From contig MCGO01000001.1 in assembly GCA_002104985.1 (NCBI GenBank), positions 434,001-498,000 on the forward strand: a stretch of DNA of 64,000 nucleotides, in the 5' to 3' direction. Under the pieces are notes generated by a model. That model was given only the letters and a program-made list of their open reading frames with translations, did not search any database and was not told where the DNA came from. How positions within the stretch are numbered: position 1 is the stretch's first letter; each line of letters opens with the position of its first letter. The position numbers and the translations under genes are program-made. Of this stretch, positions 15,511 to 26,890 are shown in pieces. Source of the stretch: Rhizoclosmatium globosum (taxonomy: Eukaryota; Chytridiomycota; Chytridiomycetes; Chytridiales; Chytriomycetaceae).

Positions 15511-16314
15511 GGTGGGAGTTGGCTGATGCGAGAAGTGGTTTCGGCTGTGTTGAGAGAGATTTGTGCAAGATTTGTGTTGAAACTGAAATCCAGAGATGTG
15601 TTAATCTTTTCCAATAATCTCCAATAATGCAAAGGCAGATGTATGGGAAATAGTTAAGTTTGAGAAATCATTACGTTGTATTTGATAGTATGATGTACCA
15701 ATGCATGGCGTAATCTAACGGATACATTTCCAATTGGAAATTTATTCTATAAAATCGACAGTTTATGTAGTGCGATGCTTTTACGTTAGTTCGATTCGAT
15801 ATGGACAGTGAGTCCGACAACAGCAGAAACTACAGCGCCACAATTCAGGAAACAGCCACCTTTTCAATGCCTCCAATGTGCTGACTGTTATTCTCTTCCC
15901 ATTTCCAAGATACTGGGTGAGATACTGGGCGTTTTTAGTTAGTATATGGTCGAACCTGAAGAAGTTTCCTGGAACTTGGCGTGGCGTGCCATAAACTCAA
16001 CACAGAAGCTACAGAGATGGTTACTTCAAAGATTTCACTTTAAAAGCTGCTAATTAAAATTGTACACATATTTATCCTTTGAGTCAGCGCTGACTAACTA
16101 ATAGTCCGGCCAAACTCAAGTCATTTGAATTTCGTTTGAGTGTATGCCTCTGTTGATTATTTCGTAAAATAGAGGCCTCAGTCAATTAAGATTGGTTCTG
16201 AAAGTGAGGCTGCTCGTAAGAACACACAGACTTGGCATCGCCCAGCCACGATTTTGGTGAACAAATAGCCCTCTCATTGTCCGACAGATCCAAGCAAAAA
16301 CAACTCTTGGAAAG
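15511..16314. other. Intergenic region between the Cys-rich protein and the WOPR gene
   Basis: About 800 bases between diverging genes. It may hold the missing 5' exon of the Cys-rich protein on the minus strand, but I could not find a convincing signal peptide. No RNA gene or repeat was seen. Confidence 0.4.
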
Positions 16315-17275
16315 ATGGACCACCTTATTTCTGCTGCTGTCGCTGTGTCGAACGCTTCATCGGGTCCCGCCTATTCAATAACTAGTACACCATCAATCCG
16401 ACTATACCCTTCCAGCCCTCTCCCACCAATAACAGTGCAAACTTCATCTCCACCAAACAGTCCCGCGGAGTACATGGAATCGTACTTTGGCTTCTGTCGG
16501 GATAAGATTGACGCTCAACTTCTCTGTGAAGCAGTGATTGCTGGTATCATACAACCAATTGCGGACCTTCCTGCCGGCTGCTCAGCACCGAAAGTTCGAA
16601 GCGGCTCTGTTATTGTATTCCCTGAAAATGCTTCACAAACGATGCGGGTCCGATGGAGGGTGAGTGATCTCTCTAAAACTCATTTGCCGAGCACTCAAAC
16701 CATGTCAATAACAGGACTCAAAACAATGGTCTTCATCGAAAGTCTCTGGCTCTTATCTATTATATCGCCAAGTGGTTCCAACTTCACAAAGCCTTTCAAA
16801 CACTGTTCCTGAGCGACCGAATCCATATCAAGCTACATCCACGCGACCCAACACGAAGCTAGTACCCAACGGACTCGCAAAACGAACAATATCTCTCACA
16901 GGATCAAATGGAGCCAAATTTAGAGTCATTAGCTATTTTGTGCCAGATCACGTTGATTCCCTGCCTGTTCCATCAGAAATGACAGAGTTTCGCGAATTGA
17001 TGGACCGAATTCGAGTAAGCACGTCTCCAATTCCAGCACGGTTGTCACCGACATCGCGAAGGGGTGTTGGGCATTATTCGGTGTCGCCATATATTTCAAA
17101 TTCGCAGCAGAACTTTGAATGTGATCCACGAACAACAATTGCAGACGGTTGGCAGTGCGATGAGAGTGAATGCACTTGTGGCGGCCTGGCAGGTCGAACG
17201 CCATTTGACTATTTCCATCGTGGAGAGATGCGAGGAGTATGGGATCATGTCATATTGGCACCCATCCGTAAATGA
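16315..17275 (+). CDS. WOPR (Gti1/Pac2-like) DNA-binding regulator, copy 1
   Basis: Two exons, 16315-16659 and 16715-17275 (intron 55 nt), give 301 residues. After a Ser/Pro-rich N-terminus, residues ~60-145 match the first WOPR half: a YFGF-x3-KIDAQLLCEA start, VRSGSVIVF, then RWRDSKQWSSSKVSGSYLLYRQ. A variable spacer follows, and the second half is LAKRTISLTGSN leading to FRVISYF. This two-part layout is typical of Gti1/Pac2, Wor1 and Ryp1, which bind DNA and control morphology and development. The first intron falls at the same codon as in copy 2 (62448-63298), 19 codons before the end of the YRQ motif, so the two are true paralogues. The target genes are unknown. Confidence 0.82.
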
Positions 17276-17349
17276 AGCATTACAAACATAGTCTTTAGTT
17301 ACAATAATAAGTAGATATTGTTAAATGTATGTACAAATAAATGAGTAGG

Positions 17350-17802
17350 CTAAACTTGCATGCTTTGCAGAAACCCATCTCTGCTTGAACCTCCTCCACT
17401 GAGCAAATCTTCAGGTTCCCGATCAAAACTTGTTATTTGGGTGTATTCCATAGGCGCTTGTACACGGATTTCCATCCTTCGCACTGATAACGTTCCTTGC
17501 ACATGGACTTTCCGACTTTGGCGCCTACGAATTACCCAAGGCACGAAGAAGCAGGCAGCAACGAGGACAATAAAGCCAATGACACCGCCCGTTATGATAT
17601 ATGTAAGGTTGAGAGAAGATATGTCTGATCCCACTGGACACGAAGTTGGAATTGAGTTTGCCAAGGTGGAGCAGCCACTGTCGCAATTGGTTGCAGATAT
17701 AGTACCGATATCGATGTTATTGCAAGAACATGCACACAGGAACGCATTGGCGCTGTGTGCAAAGAGGAGAAGGAGGACGGTGCCTTGAAATCTTATCGGC
17801 AT
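17350..17802 (-). CDS. Small Cys-rich type I membrane protein (family member 2)
   Basis: The second Met of the open frame, at 17802, is chosen because a signal peptide starts there (a PIRFQ lead and a hydrophobic core ending in HSANA). That gives 150 residues. The mature ectodomain is only ~45 residues, with CACSCNN, an N-C-x3-C pair, a CP segment and one Asn-glycosylation site (NLT). One membrane helix of about 23 residues and a basic RRRQSRKV follow, then a ~50-residue cytosolic tail with Arg and Ser/Gly clusters. It resembles the protein at 15160-15510 in the same cysteine order. No known family is recognised; it may be a surface receptor-like or adhesion-related stub. Confidence 0.65.
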   Translation of the reverse strand: MPIRFQGTVLLLLFAHSANAFLCACSCNNIDIGTISATNCDSGCSTLANSIPTSCPVGSDISSLNLTYIITGGVIGFIVLVAACFFVPWVIRRRQSRKVHVQGTLSVRRMEIRVQAPMEYTQITSFDREPEDLLSGGGSSRDGFLQSMQV

Positions 17803-17928
17803 TTTGGGTGGCTTGGTGGAACTGGTTTTTCTTGAAAAGAGTCTACATAGATTCCACAATTTTGGGATAATGTTTATTTAGTGTGCTATTGAATGCATAC
17901 GTGGTTGTGTTTGAGACGGCCAAGCTAC

Positions 17929-18150
17929 TCAAAAGTATCTGAAATGCTCGTCAGAGTCATTCTTGTCATTATCTTGATCATTTGACAGGAGCTGCTGCAG
18001 GAATAGCTCCTCTGTTCGTTTTTGGTTGTTCTTGAACTGAAGATACTTGCTTTTTTGGGTGGCAGTCATTTTCTCGGCTGCAATCGAGGCTTCTGGAGTC
18101 ATGTCAGAAACAGAGATGACAGATGATTGGGAAGACTGGTTGTAGGACAT
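17929..18150 (-). CDS. Small hydrophilic hypothetical protein, 73 residues
   Basis: An ATG frame (ATG at 18150) of 73 residues is Ser-rich at the start, has a helical Lys/Gln/Glu-rich middle (KSKYLQFKNNQKRTEEL) and an acidic end (QDNDKNDSDEHF). The composition looks like a real soluble protein, more so than the surrounding frames. No family is recognised. It lies downstream of the cell-surface gene on the same strand, with its own leader. Confidence 0.4.
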   Translation of the reverse strand: MSYNQSSQSSVISVSDMTPEASIAAEKMTATQKSKYLQFKNNQKRTEELFLQQLLSNDQDNDKNDSDEHFRYF

Positions 18151-18570
18151 TGTAGTAAGGTTTGTTTTTAGGTTGTGTTTGGTTTTAGGGAGACGTTTTC
18201 AATTCAACGCGAAGCAGTATTTGTACTCAAAAAGTGCGTCTAACATTTGTGTCTCTAAATTCGCGTTGAGCGTGTAAGCGTTAGCCACATGTGTGGCTAT
18301 CTCCCAGCACATTTTCCTTCAGCTAAACAAGGAATTCGAGACATATTTTCAAGCACACATACCGAGGTAAAATAATACAGAATGACTGAATATGTTCGCC
18401 TTGCGTCATCCTGCAACGATGATGGGTCAAAGGAAGTTGTCGAGGAAGTGGATTTATGAGTTTAAAAAGTATTTTTTCCTGCCTTCGAATGTAATTATTA
18501 TTGGAAAGTGGGTTATGTAATTCGAATTGCGGATATATCATACTTTTATAATCTCTAAACACAATCTATT
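18151..18570. other. Intergenic region downstream of the cell-surface protein gene
   Basis: About 420 bases without a supported gene. Nothing repeated and no RNA signature was seen. Confidence 0.4.
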
Positions 18571-20366
18571 TTAAGCCAAAAGAACAAAGGCGCCAAAGGC
18601 AACAACAAGGCTGGAAGCAACCTTGCCAGCAGCAGAGTAAAGATTGGCTGGCTTGTAGACAGTCTGTGCAGCTCCGTAAGCTGGTGGCGGAACGTAAGCC
18701 GCAGCAGCAGTGGTTGGGGCAGGAGCAAGTGGAGTCGCGGAGACAGTAGCAGCAGCAGTAGTGTCAACACTTTTTGAAGCAGAGGCAGAAGCACTTGTAG
18801 AACGAGCAGTAGAAACAGTCGAAACAGTGCTAACAACTGTAGTAGCAACAGTGGTAGTCTCAACATTCACAGGGTTGAATCTGGCAGAACCCGAGAAGAT
18901 GTTGACGAAAACAGATGGATTAGCTCTCTTACGAGCTTCTGAAATATATAATGGAGACACGTCAAAGGACGCAATAGCCTGGTGACCAGTGAAAATGTCT
19001 ACATGGATTGTAAAGACGGGGCCTTCACCAATGGCACTGACTCCATACCAAAAGCTTGGGATAGTCTTGGCAACACCGAATGAAACAGTAAATCCTGGGC
19101 TGCCAAAACTGGAGTTGGCGTAGTAAATCGTGGTAGCATCAATCGCCTTGGTATCATACACGACGAATTTGGATGGAGCACCAGGAACAATGTTCTGGAG
19201 GCCGTAAGGTTGGATACTGATTATAGCTTGGTTGGTGAAATCGCCTGGAATCAAAGCAGAAGCGTTGAAAGTAGTATCAGAGGCGCCGTAGCTAAGACGG
19301 ACTTCGTTCACAACCAAGGTGGAACCCTCGTAATCAGTCTTGTTGCTTCCTGGACCAACTGCCAACTTGCTGAAGAATTCTTTTTGGTCCTTAAATTTGA
19401 ATGGGTACAAACTGATGGACGGGCTTCCAAGGGCAGCAGAAGCGATACTGGTTGGAACTTCAGTGGTAGTTGTGACTCCAGTGACTTGGGCAAGATAAGC
19501 GGTAGAAGTGGTGGTAGTAGTTGCAGCCTCACTGATGGTAGAGCTCAAAGTAGTTGCCTCAACGGTGGTGGTCGGAACAACAGGGGTTGCTTGATCGGCA
19601 ACAGCAACGCGAAGAGTGAAAGGCCAGTAGAGAATGTCTCTCTTTGTTGGGCTTGGGAAGTTGATTGCCAGATCAAAAGTGGCAAATGGCGCTACGACAC
19701 CACTTTGAAGCAGGGAGATGTGGAGGTTTCCGGTACCATTTGGTTCATCGTAGGTGGCGGAAATGTCGAACCAGATATCAGGCAAGCTAAGAACCTTGAA
19801 GAAGACTCCAACTGGGGCAGTACCAGTTACGTTGTTGTACGCCAATACGCTGTCGCCATCGATGAAAGAGTAATTGTAGACCTTGAAGTCATAAATACCA
19901 TCGTACGCCTTTCATTGTACAATGTCAGTGTGACGAAGGATGTCAAAAGCCCACTCACATAAATTGGCTCGTTGTATTCAATAAGAAGGGCAACACCAAT
20001 AGAATCGGCACCAGGAAGCTCAGGTCCTTGGACTCCAACAGAAAGTCCACTCCCAACGCTAATGGAACCATTCACCAAGCTGGAAATGACTTGATCGCCA
20101 TCCAAATCGAAAGCGACAGCAACGTCATCAAAGACTTTGGCAGCGTATGGGCTCTTCTCGAGCACTGCACTAGGAGTTGAAGCAGGAAGTGCTGTTTCGA
20201 TCTTTTGATCAGTTTCGAATCATTTGAATGAGTGTAGAATCCTGTTCTTACCTGGTTGAGTTGTTGGGAAGGATACAGTCACAGCAGTGGCGGTTGGGAT
20301 CTCGGCGGCAACACCCGACACAAGGAATGCGAGGGCGGTGGCAACAGCAGCTGTGGTAGCTCTCAT
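18571..20366 (-). CDS. Secreted Ser/Thr-rich cell-surface protein with likely GPI anchor
   Basis: Exons 20366-20252, 20191-19959 and 19908-18571 give 561 residues. The N-terminus is a signal peptide (ATALAFLVSGVAA). Two similar beta-rich units seem to be present: one in exons 1-3 (near LSVGVQG and YDFKVYNYSF) and one later (near GDFTNQAIISIQPYG and KFVVYDTKA). They are separated by a Thr/Ser/Val-rich linker with many T-T-T runs. A second Ser/Thr/Ala linker leads to a hydrophobic C-terminus (SSLVVAFGAFVLLA) like a GPI signal. No known domain is recognised. The layout suits a cell-wall or spore-surface mannoprotein. Confidence 0.75.
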
Positions 20367-20873
20367 TTTTGGTGATAAAAATTCTGTATCGTGGAGGAAT
20401 CAAATTTTACTCTTTCCACAGGCTTGTGCTATCCGTCCTCGTCAGCAAATCTGCTTTACGAAGCCAGAAGTAGAACAATTATCGATGCTTTTCTTTTCCC
20501 AGTCATTGGCTTCATAACCCCTTCACTACCTAAGAGCTATGCCTTGTGAGTGCAGAAATATGTGGGCTTGTGCATCGGGGTGTCTTCACTGGTGTCTTGG
20601 AGCATGCTGTTGCACAACCGACATAACAACACCCTGCTTTTCATTGGGTCACAGAGCTTTCATACTACAGTTAAAGTTATATATCTGTCCTGTTGTATAT
20701 CTGGCCTGAGATTCCTGTTAAAACATTCGCTTTAAAGATATACGTCAAAAGTTACATAAATCATTTCATAATACGTCCAATATGATACATAAATAAACAT
20801 CCACAATGCATTGCAAGAAAAAAAAGAAAGTGTCCTTCCTCCCCAAAAAAAGAGAAACACAGTTTCACATAAA
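20367..20873. other. Intergenic region between the surface protein and the RA-PH gene
   Basis: About 500 bases, tail-to-head between two minus-strand genes. No gene, RNA or repeat is supported. Short A-runs near 20815-20850 probably belong to the RA-PH gene's 3' UTR. Confidence 0.4.
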
Positions 20874-23800
20874 TTACTTGTGCGCATGCCTACAATTCCC
20901 ACAAATCTTCTTCCCATCTTTTGTCGTTCCAAACCCAGATGAGTTAAACACAGCTTTAAATTCACTGCACCCACACGTTCCGCAATTCTTGGAATCACTC
21001 ACGTCAATCAGAGGTTTGCCTGCTGCTCGACCTAACGTTCCGCTGCCGCCTGCTGCGTTTCCGCGTTTTGATTTCCCACGAGAGAGTGTTGGGACTGAAG
21101 CGCTCGTGGCGGATGGTACTTCTCCGCCAGCTTCGGCAATGAATGAGAGGGTTTGTGATTGCTCAAGTTCCCAAGCTCGGTCGAGGTATTGTTGCATTCG
21201 GGTCACATAAGTGTCATCGTATGTATCGATGGTTGTTGGGATTGTCGAGAGCGGCATATCGCAAGCCTCCATGATTTGTGCGTCTGCGTCAAAGGCGGGG
21301 TTTGGGAATGGGGTTGATGGAATGACAGGTGTTGATACGAGTTTAGGATTCGTGGTTGGAGTTCGTGCGACGCCCTTTGATTTTTGACGAACAACGAGAA
21401 GTGGAGTTGTATCGTCTATAGCGGCTTGTGATTGCTGTTGGCTGTTATTGTCCGTAGTTATAGGTGTTTGGTAGTTTGTGATTTGGTTGAATGAGAGCAG
21501 TGGTTTCGAGGGAACTTGCTGGCTATGCGTTTGCTGTTGTTGGGTTGCATCTTTCTTTTTTGCTGCGAGTGAAAGATTTCGACCGAGAAGAGACATACTG
21601 GGAGGTACGGCTGTAGTGTTTGTGACTTGACCAAGGTCAACTGGGTCCAAGAGCGTCGCGCCATTCGCAGGTGCTGTCGATACTTGTGCCGTCGCAGCAC
21701 TTATGATCGGAGCCTTGAGTGGAGGCTGATTTCGGGCTGGCACATTTTCATATGCTGTAAACAGATCTGGATATTCTGCAAACATTGCTTCATTCTAATG
21801 TTAAACCGTTCAGTACACTTCAACATCACAAAAATATAATATCCTACCTTGGCGAGACGAATTCCCAGTACCCAATCAGCCAACTGATCCTTATTCTCGA
21901 CACAGAAAAAGTGGATATATTCCTCCGTCTTTTCAAACATGGTGACACTCGCTGTACTCCGCAGCGCGAAACAATAATTTGTTGTCGCTTTCTTTCGCGG
22001 CGTTGTGAGCGTGTATACATCAAAGTTATTGAGTCTGCAAAGCACAGTCTCCCTCTAAACCTCAAAAGTAAGCAATGCAGATACCTTAAACTAAAAACCA
22101 AAAATCACTCACATCAAATTCACGATCCTTGTAATAAACAACATCCTCTCTCAAATAAACCCACCTCCGCTTCCATTTCCCCATTTTAATCTCCACATCA
22201 AACCGTCCCTCAACTCGTGGCCATTTCCCAATCACACATCGCGGTACAAGAGTGTTTCGGAACGCGTACGGTTTTAACATTAATACACAGTCCTGGGTTG
22301 TTGGATCCCAAGCTTCCATCACTTCGGTCACGATTTCCCAGTCTCGCAAGGCACGTTCAATACCGAAATCGGCACAGACTTCAAAAAGGGTGTAAGAACC
22401 GTCGTCAACGAATGTAGAGGACGGAGCTGATGTGAGGAGGTAAAGTAGTTCGTTTACAACTACGTCTGTGGAAAGGGCTGAAGTTAAGATGACTGTTTTG
22501 TAAGTCGCGAGAGAGTCAATGTAAATGCGGGTGGTGATTTTCTTGGTTTCAGGCTTTGTTGGGGGAGGTGGCTGTATAACTGCTGGAACTGGTTTCGGAG
22601 ACATGAAATTATTTCTGGTAGGAGCAGAAGAAGACAGAGTCGCTTGCTGTTGAAATTCTGACGAAGATTGTTTTGGCGTCATGCCAGGGTGTCTCGACGA
22701 GCCAGGTGGGATCTATAGGAAAACGTTTGAGAATCACGGTGGATGAATAATAAATAACACTAACATTCTTCCCAGTTGTCATTTGACGCGTCATGGACCG
22801 TGGGCCCATTGAAGAATCCTCGCCATTAACAACTTTCGATTGAATCTGCGCCAAAGGAACATCGTCTTCCTCGCTGTCTGAAAACGTCTCCTTCTTTTTC
22901 AATAGCTCCTCCAACTTCAATTTCGGTGTAGAATTAGCAAACCTCTGAGGTTGAACTGTTGTATTGTGGCTCGAATTGTGGCCTGAGTTGGTGTTGAAGG
23001 GAGTATTTGTACGAGATGGAATAGATGCTGTTTCTTTGATTAACGTTGATGCGTCTTTGCGGGATTTGATGAGAAGGTCAATTTGGCCGACAATTCCTTC
23101 CAAGTTTTCGAGGTCTCCATCGGTTGCATTTTCCAAGTGGTCCAAGACTCTACTATTTGTTGCGAGCGAAGTAAGGAGGTTGGATAGAGAGGGTTGGTCT
23201 GGTTGAGGGAGTTGGGTTTGGTTTGATGGAGGTTGTTGAAGAAGGGACTGCTGTTGCTGCTGTTGAAGGCGGTCAATGAAGGCAGAATTACGGCCAAGAG
23301 ACCCAACAAATTGCTGATTCATGTCTCTGTTTTGGTGGTACTGGGCTGCAACAAGTCCAAGCGGAGCCTCGTCGTCAGAAGAATCGTCATTGTTGCTGGT
23401 GTAATTTGTTCGACGGTCAAGGGTAGTTGAAGGAGGAATACTCCAGTTCATTTTATTTGGCAGGGAGGGTCGTCGTTGAAGAGACTGTTGAGCCAGGGGG
23501 GCAACTTGGGGCTGAGTTGGCACAACGTATCGCTGGGCTGGCAGCACGTCAGTTGAAGGCGGCAACATTGCATCGACAGTTTCAAAGTCTGTGAGTTCGC
23601 GCGAGTCCGAGTCTTCTCCGATAGACTCCTCCAGGGACACGTCTGAGCCCGTCAGGACACGACCATTTGCCTCGCTGACGGCCGCCTGACTGCCTGAGTT
23701 GTACGGGCGCGAGAAGGACGAGAAGACGGACTCGACTCTGCGAAGGCGGCCACCTTGGAGTCCTTGGAGGTGGTGTTGGGTGTGGGTTTGAGCGACTTGG

Positions 23801-24069
23801 CCCAACACAGACGACGGCCGCTCGTTCGAGGCCGGCGACACGGGAACACGCAGCACCTGCTTTGGCGGCGAGGCGGCGTACGAGTCGAGGAGCCCCGCGT
23901 AGGCCGCTGACGACTGCGGCGATGTCGGCGGTGCCTGTGGTGGAACTGGGCCTGGCGTCGACGGCGCCTTGGACACCGGCACGCTCAGAGGCGCTGGTGG
24001 CGGTCCCGCACTGGCTACGGCGGTCAGGTACGCCGGCAGCGAGAAGGACGGCGTGGGCGGTCGGGACAT
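20874..24069 (-). CDS. Ras-association (RA) plus PH domain adaptor with C-terminal zinc motif
   Basis: Exons 24069-22765, 22712-22113, 22054-21848 and 21794-20874 give 1010 residues. The ATG at 24069 is the first in frame. The first ~490 residues are low-complexity (Pro, Ser and a Gln run near 23258). An RA-type ubiquitin fold follows (TTRIYIDSLATYKTVILT to LRDWEIVTEVMEAW), then a PH domain starting at MGKWKRRWVYLRED-x-VYYKD and ending at the Trp helix QLADWVLGIRLAK. RA next to PH is the order seen in Grb7/10/14 and MRL (RIAM/lamellipodin) proteins. The end carries CGTCGC and ICGNC, a CxxC...CxxC pair that could bind zinc. Expected role: a membrane-linked effector of a Ras-like GTPase. It is divergent from the + gene at 24528. 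Confidence 0.85.
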
Positions 24070-24527
24070 GGATCTCAACGACTGACTGCACTCGGATTCG
24101 GATTCAGAGAACCTTTTTTGTTTCCAAGTGGAACCTTGGCTAACTCCTTCTGCTAGGGCACTCTTATCACAGCTTATGCTTGAGTTGGAATATTGACGTG
24201 TCGAAATCCACAACGAGTTGCTTAAAACGAAGTATCAGCTTAAGTCGAAGTATCAACAAATTTCAACTCTAACTGTAAAGTTCGAAACTTTATACGATTC
24301 GCAACCGTGAACGGCATGAACTTCGGTTCTTCAGAAATAATGTTAGTAAAAAACCAAATTCGTCCATCTAAAGTTTAAAGTTTAAATTTTGTATTGACGT
24401 TAGTACTTCCTTTTGTATCCTTCGTTTTCAGGCGAGAAAATGCAATTGCAACAGTTTAGGTGTTAATATGCGTCAAGAATAAGCAAGGCAGAAGTTTTGA
24501 TTCGTCCGAAAGGCAAAGCAAGTCAAA
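24070..24527. other. Divergent intergenic region between the RA-PH and TP-motif genes
   Basis: About 460 bases between two head-to-head starts, so it should hold both promoters. No gene or repeat is seen. Confidence 0.4.
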
Positions 24528-26680
24528 ATGCCCAACACCATCGCAAAGGAAAACCGAACGCCAGGCACAACCGTCTCCATTCAAGATGAAGACCAAGTAT
24601 CAATCAAACAGCGACTCGAAAACTTTAAACGACAGAAGGAAGCCCAAAGACTCAGGTGAGAATCAATCCAATGCTTTCTTCACACCATATTCACTGAACG
24701 CGTTGGTTCAGAGAGAAACAAGCACGCGCAAAAGAGGCCGCTTTTGTAGTTACAGCGCCAAAGAAGGCTGTTATCGACTTTGTGCCGTCAATCATTCGTT
24801 CAGAACCGCTCGTTGAAGTCCAAGTCCCTCCAACAACTCCTGCCAATCTGTCAACTACACAAAAGCCAAACAAAAAGTCATGGGTGTACGCATCTAACTC
24901 TTCTATCATTCACACATCTAACTCTTGTATTCAAGTCCCTCAACCAACCTGTCAAAACCATCAACATTTCACACTCCCGCAGCAAAGCATACAGAGACTC
25001 ATCAACCTCACTCCAGTCTTGAAGAAACCCATGAAGAATGGGACCTCAAAACTGAAATGTATAAAGTATTCGATGAAGCTAAAATCCGTGCAACAACCAT
25101 ACACGAAAAACAATTCCTCTCTCGCGCCATGGTAATGTTTGAACGCATGATGAATGAAGGTGAAAACTCCCACCCAACATTCACATTACTCAACACCCAA
25201 ACACAGTTACCAAATCCCCAAACGCCCATCACGTCCCTCACCACATCCAAAGCACAACCTCAACCCCCGCCTCCGAATCCATGAGAGTCACGCCAGGAAT
25301 GACACCAAAAACCCCGTACATTGACCAAACAATCCCAACCGACACCGGCTCCTCAACACCCATGACACCCACATTCATCCGGCCCCCAACCCCCGCGTTT
25401 TTGGAATACCGGGACCCAACAGACACAGTCGAAGACGTTGACCTTGACGCGGCGATGGAAACACCTGTCTTTGAGAACGAGGAGAATGACGATGAAGTTG
25501 TGTTTACGGGGAGTACTGTTGCTGGGAAAGTTTTGGGGGATAAGGAGGAGGTGGAAGCGAGTATGGAGGTGACGCCGCCGCGGTCAAAGTATTTGGATCA
25601 TGTATTGATGAAGTGTGATGAGGGTGAGAAGGAGGATATGGATGCAATTTGTGGTGCTTTTGTTGTTGAGAAGCCTGGTGTTGAGGCAGATGTTGACCAT
25701 ATGGAGATGAACGTGGAAAATAATCATGTTGAAGAGAATGTAAATGTCGAGGAAAGTGGGTTTGATGAGGAGGGAGCTGTTCAACCTGCCAAGGCGAGTA
25801 AGCAAGGAACTCCACACCCTCACAAATTGCATCGTACCCCTGACGACCTCGCCATGCTCATGAGTCGCGTTTCCATCAGTGAGGAGTCTGGAACTCCAGT
25901 CAAGAGCGAGCGCAAGATTCGGGATGGAAGGGAAGTCCGTGTTGGATTCAGTAGTGTCAAAGGAGAAGTCAAGATTGGGCCTAGCGGATCTACGGACGGT
26001 AGCGTGGTTGTTTTAACACCTCGTCGTGCAAATAAGCGCGAGAAAGAGGGTATGTTGCATATTTTATGAGATTCTCTCAGCTGATTTTTGTTAATTCTTA
26101 GAACTGGGAGTTGACTCTGTTGTTACGAATGCACGTCGTTCGTTGAGATTTATGCCTGTTGATTTGACAAACTCTCCACTGTCTGTTGCTCCTGCAGCTG
26201 AAAGTGCGTCAGTGGAAGTCAAAAAGGAGTACCTGACACCAAGAAGAATGGCTACCCATGGCCCACTCGCCGCGTACGGTCCTGATGCAGGCGAGCGTGT
26301 CAAGAAATTGTTGGAAGAACATGGAAACGCGTTTGTACCCAATAAGGTATTTATCGTAGAGAAGTATACAGTGTCGCCCTAATTCACTGTTTCAGGTTTT
26401 GGAGCTTCCTGGAGGATCGGGAATGCCTACTGTATCGTCTATGCCAAAGAGCACAACAAAATTGAGGATTCCAAGTGCAAAGACTTCTCCAAAGAACACG
26501 GTGACACCTTCCAAGGGAGTATCGAACAAGACCTCGTTGGGAAGCAGTCCTGTGTCTCCATTCACTGTGCATTCTGTGAGCGGTAATGCTCGATCATCTA
26601 GCATTGGTGAAATGGTTCGTGCTGCAAGTGGAGTGAAGGAGGAGGGTGAATTGACTCCAAGGGCAAACAGGCGGCTTTAA
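24528..26680 (+). CDS. Unrecognised protein with many Thr-Pro sites and RR/LTPRR motifs, frame broken
   Basis: No family is recognised with confidence. Exon 1 is 24528-24655 and exon 2 starts at 24712. After two one-base gaps (near 24925 and within about 25240-25280) the frame runs to 26049, followed by exons 26102-26346 and 26396-26680. The N-terminus has a basic coiled segment across the first intron (KRQKEAQRLRREKQARAKEAA). The middle is acidic, and Thr-Pro sites recur. The C-terminal third is basic with LTPRRANKREKE, NARRSLRFMP and LTPRRM blocks. Such TP plus RR-x-L-R features occur in CDK-regulated chromosome or spindle proteins, including CKAP2-like ones, but that is only a suggestion. 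Confidence 0.6.
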
Positions 26681-26890
26681 TTTTGTTTTCATACTCTTTA
26701 TTCCGAGCGTATCTCTTCTGTCCTTTCTTTTTTTCGTTATCGTCGCTGCTACTTGAAAGTTGTGTTTGAAACGGTCGACCAATAAATTATTCTGAGATTG
26801 TTCATTGATTCAAGACTAGGAGTTTGCTGAAACCAAATATGCTTCATTGAACTACTACATAACATAAAAAGGAATGGAGGTATAACAATT

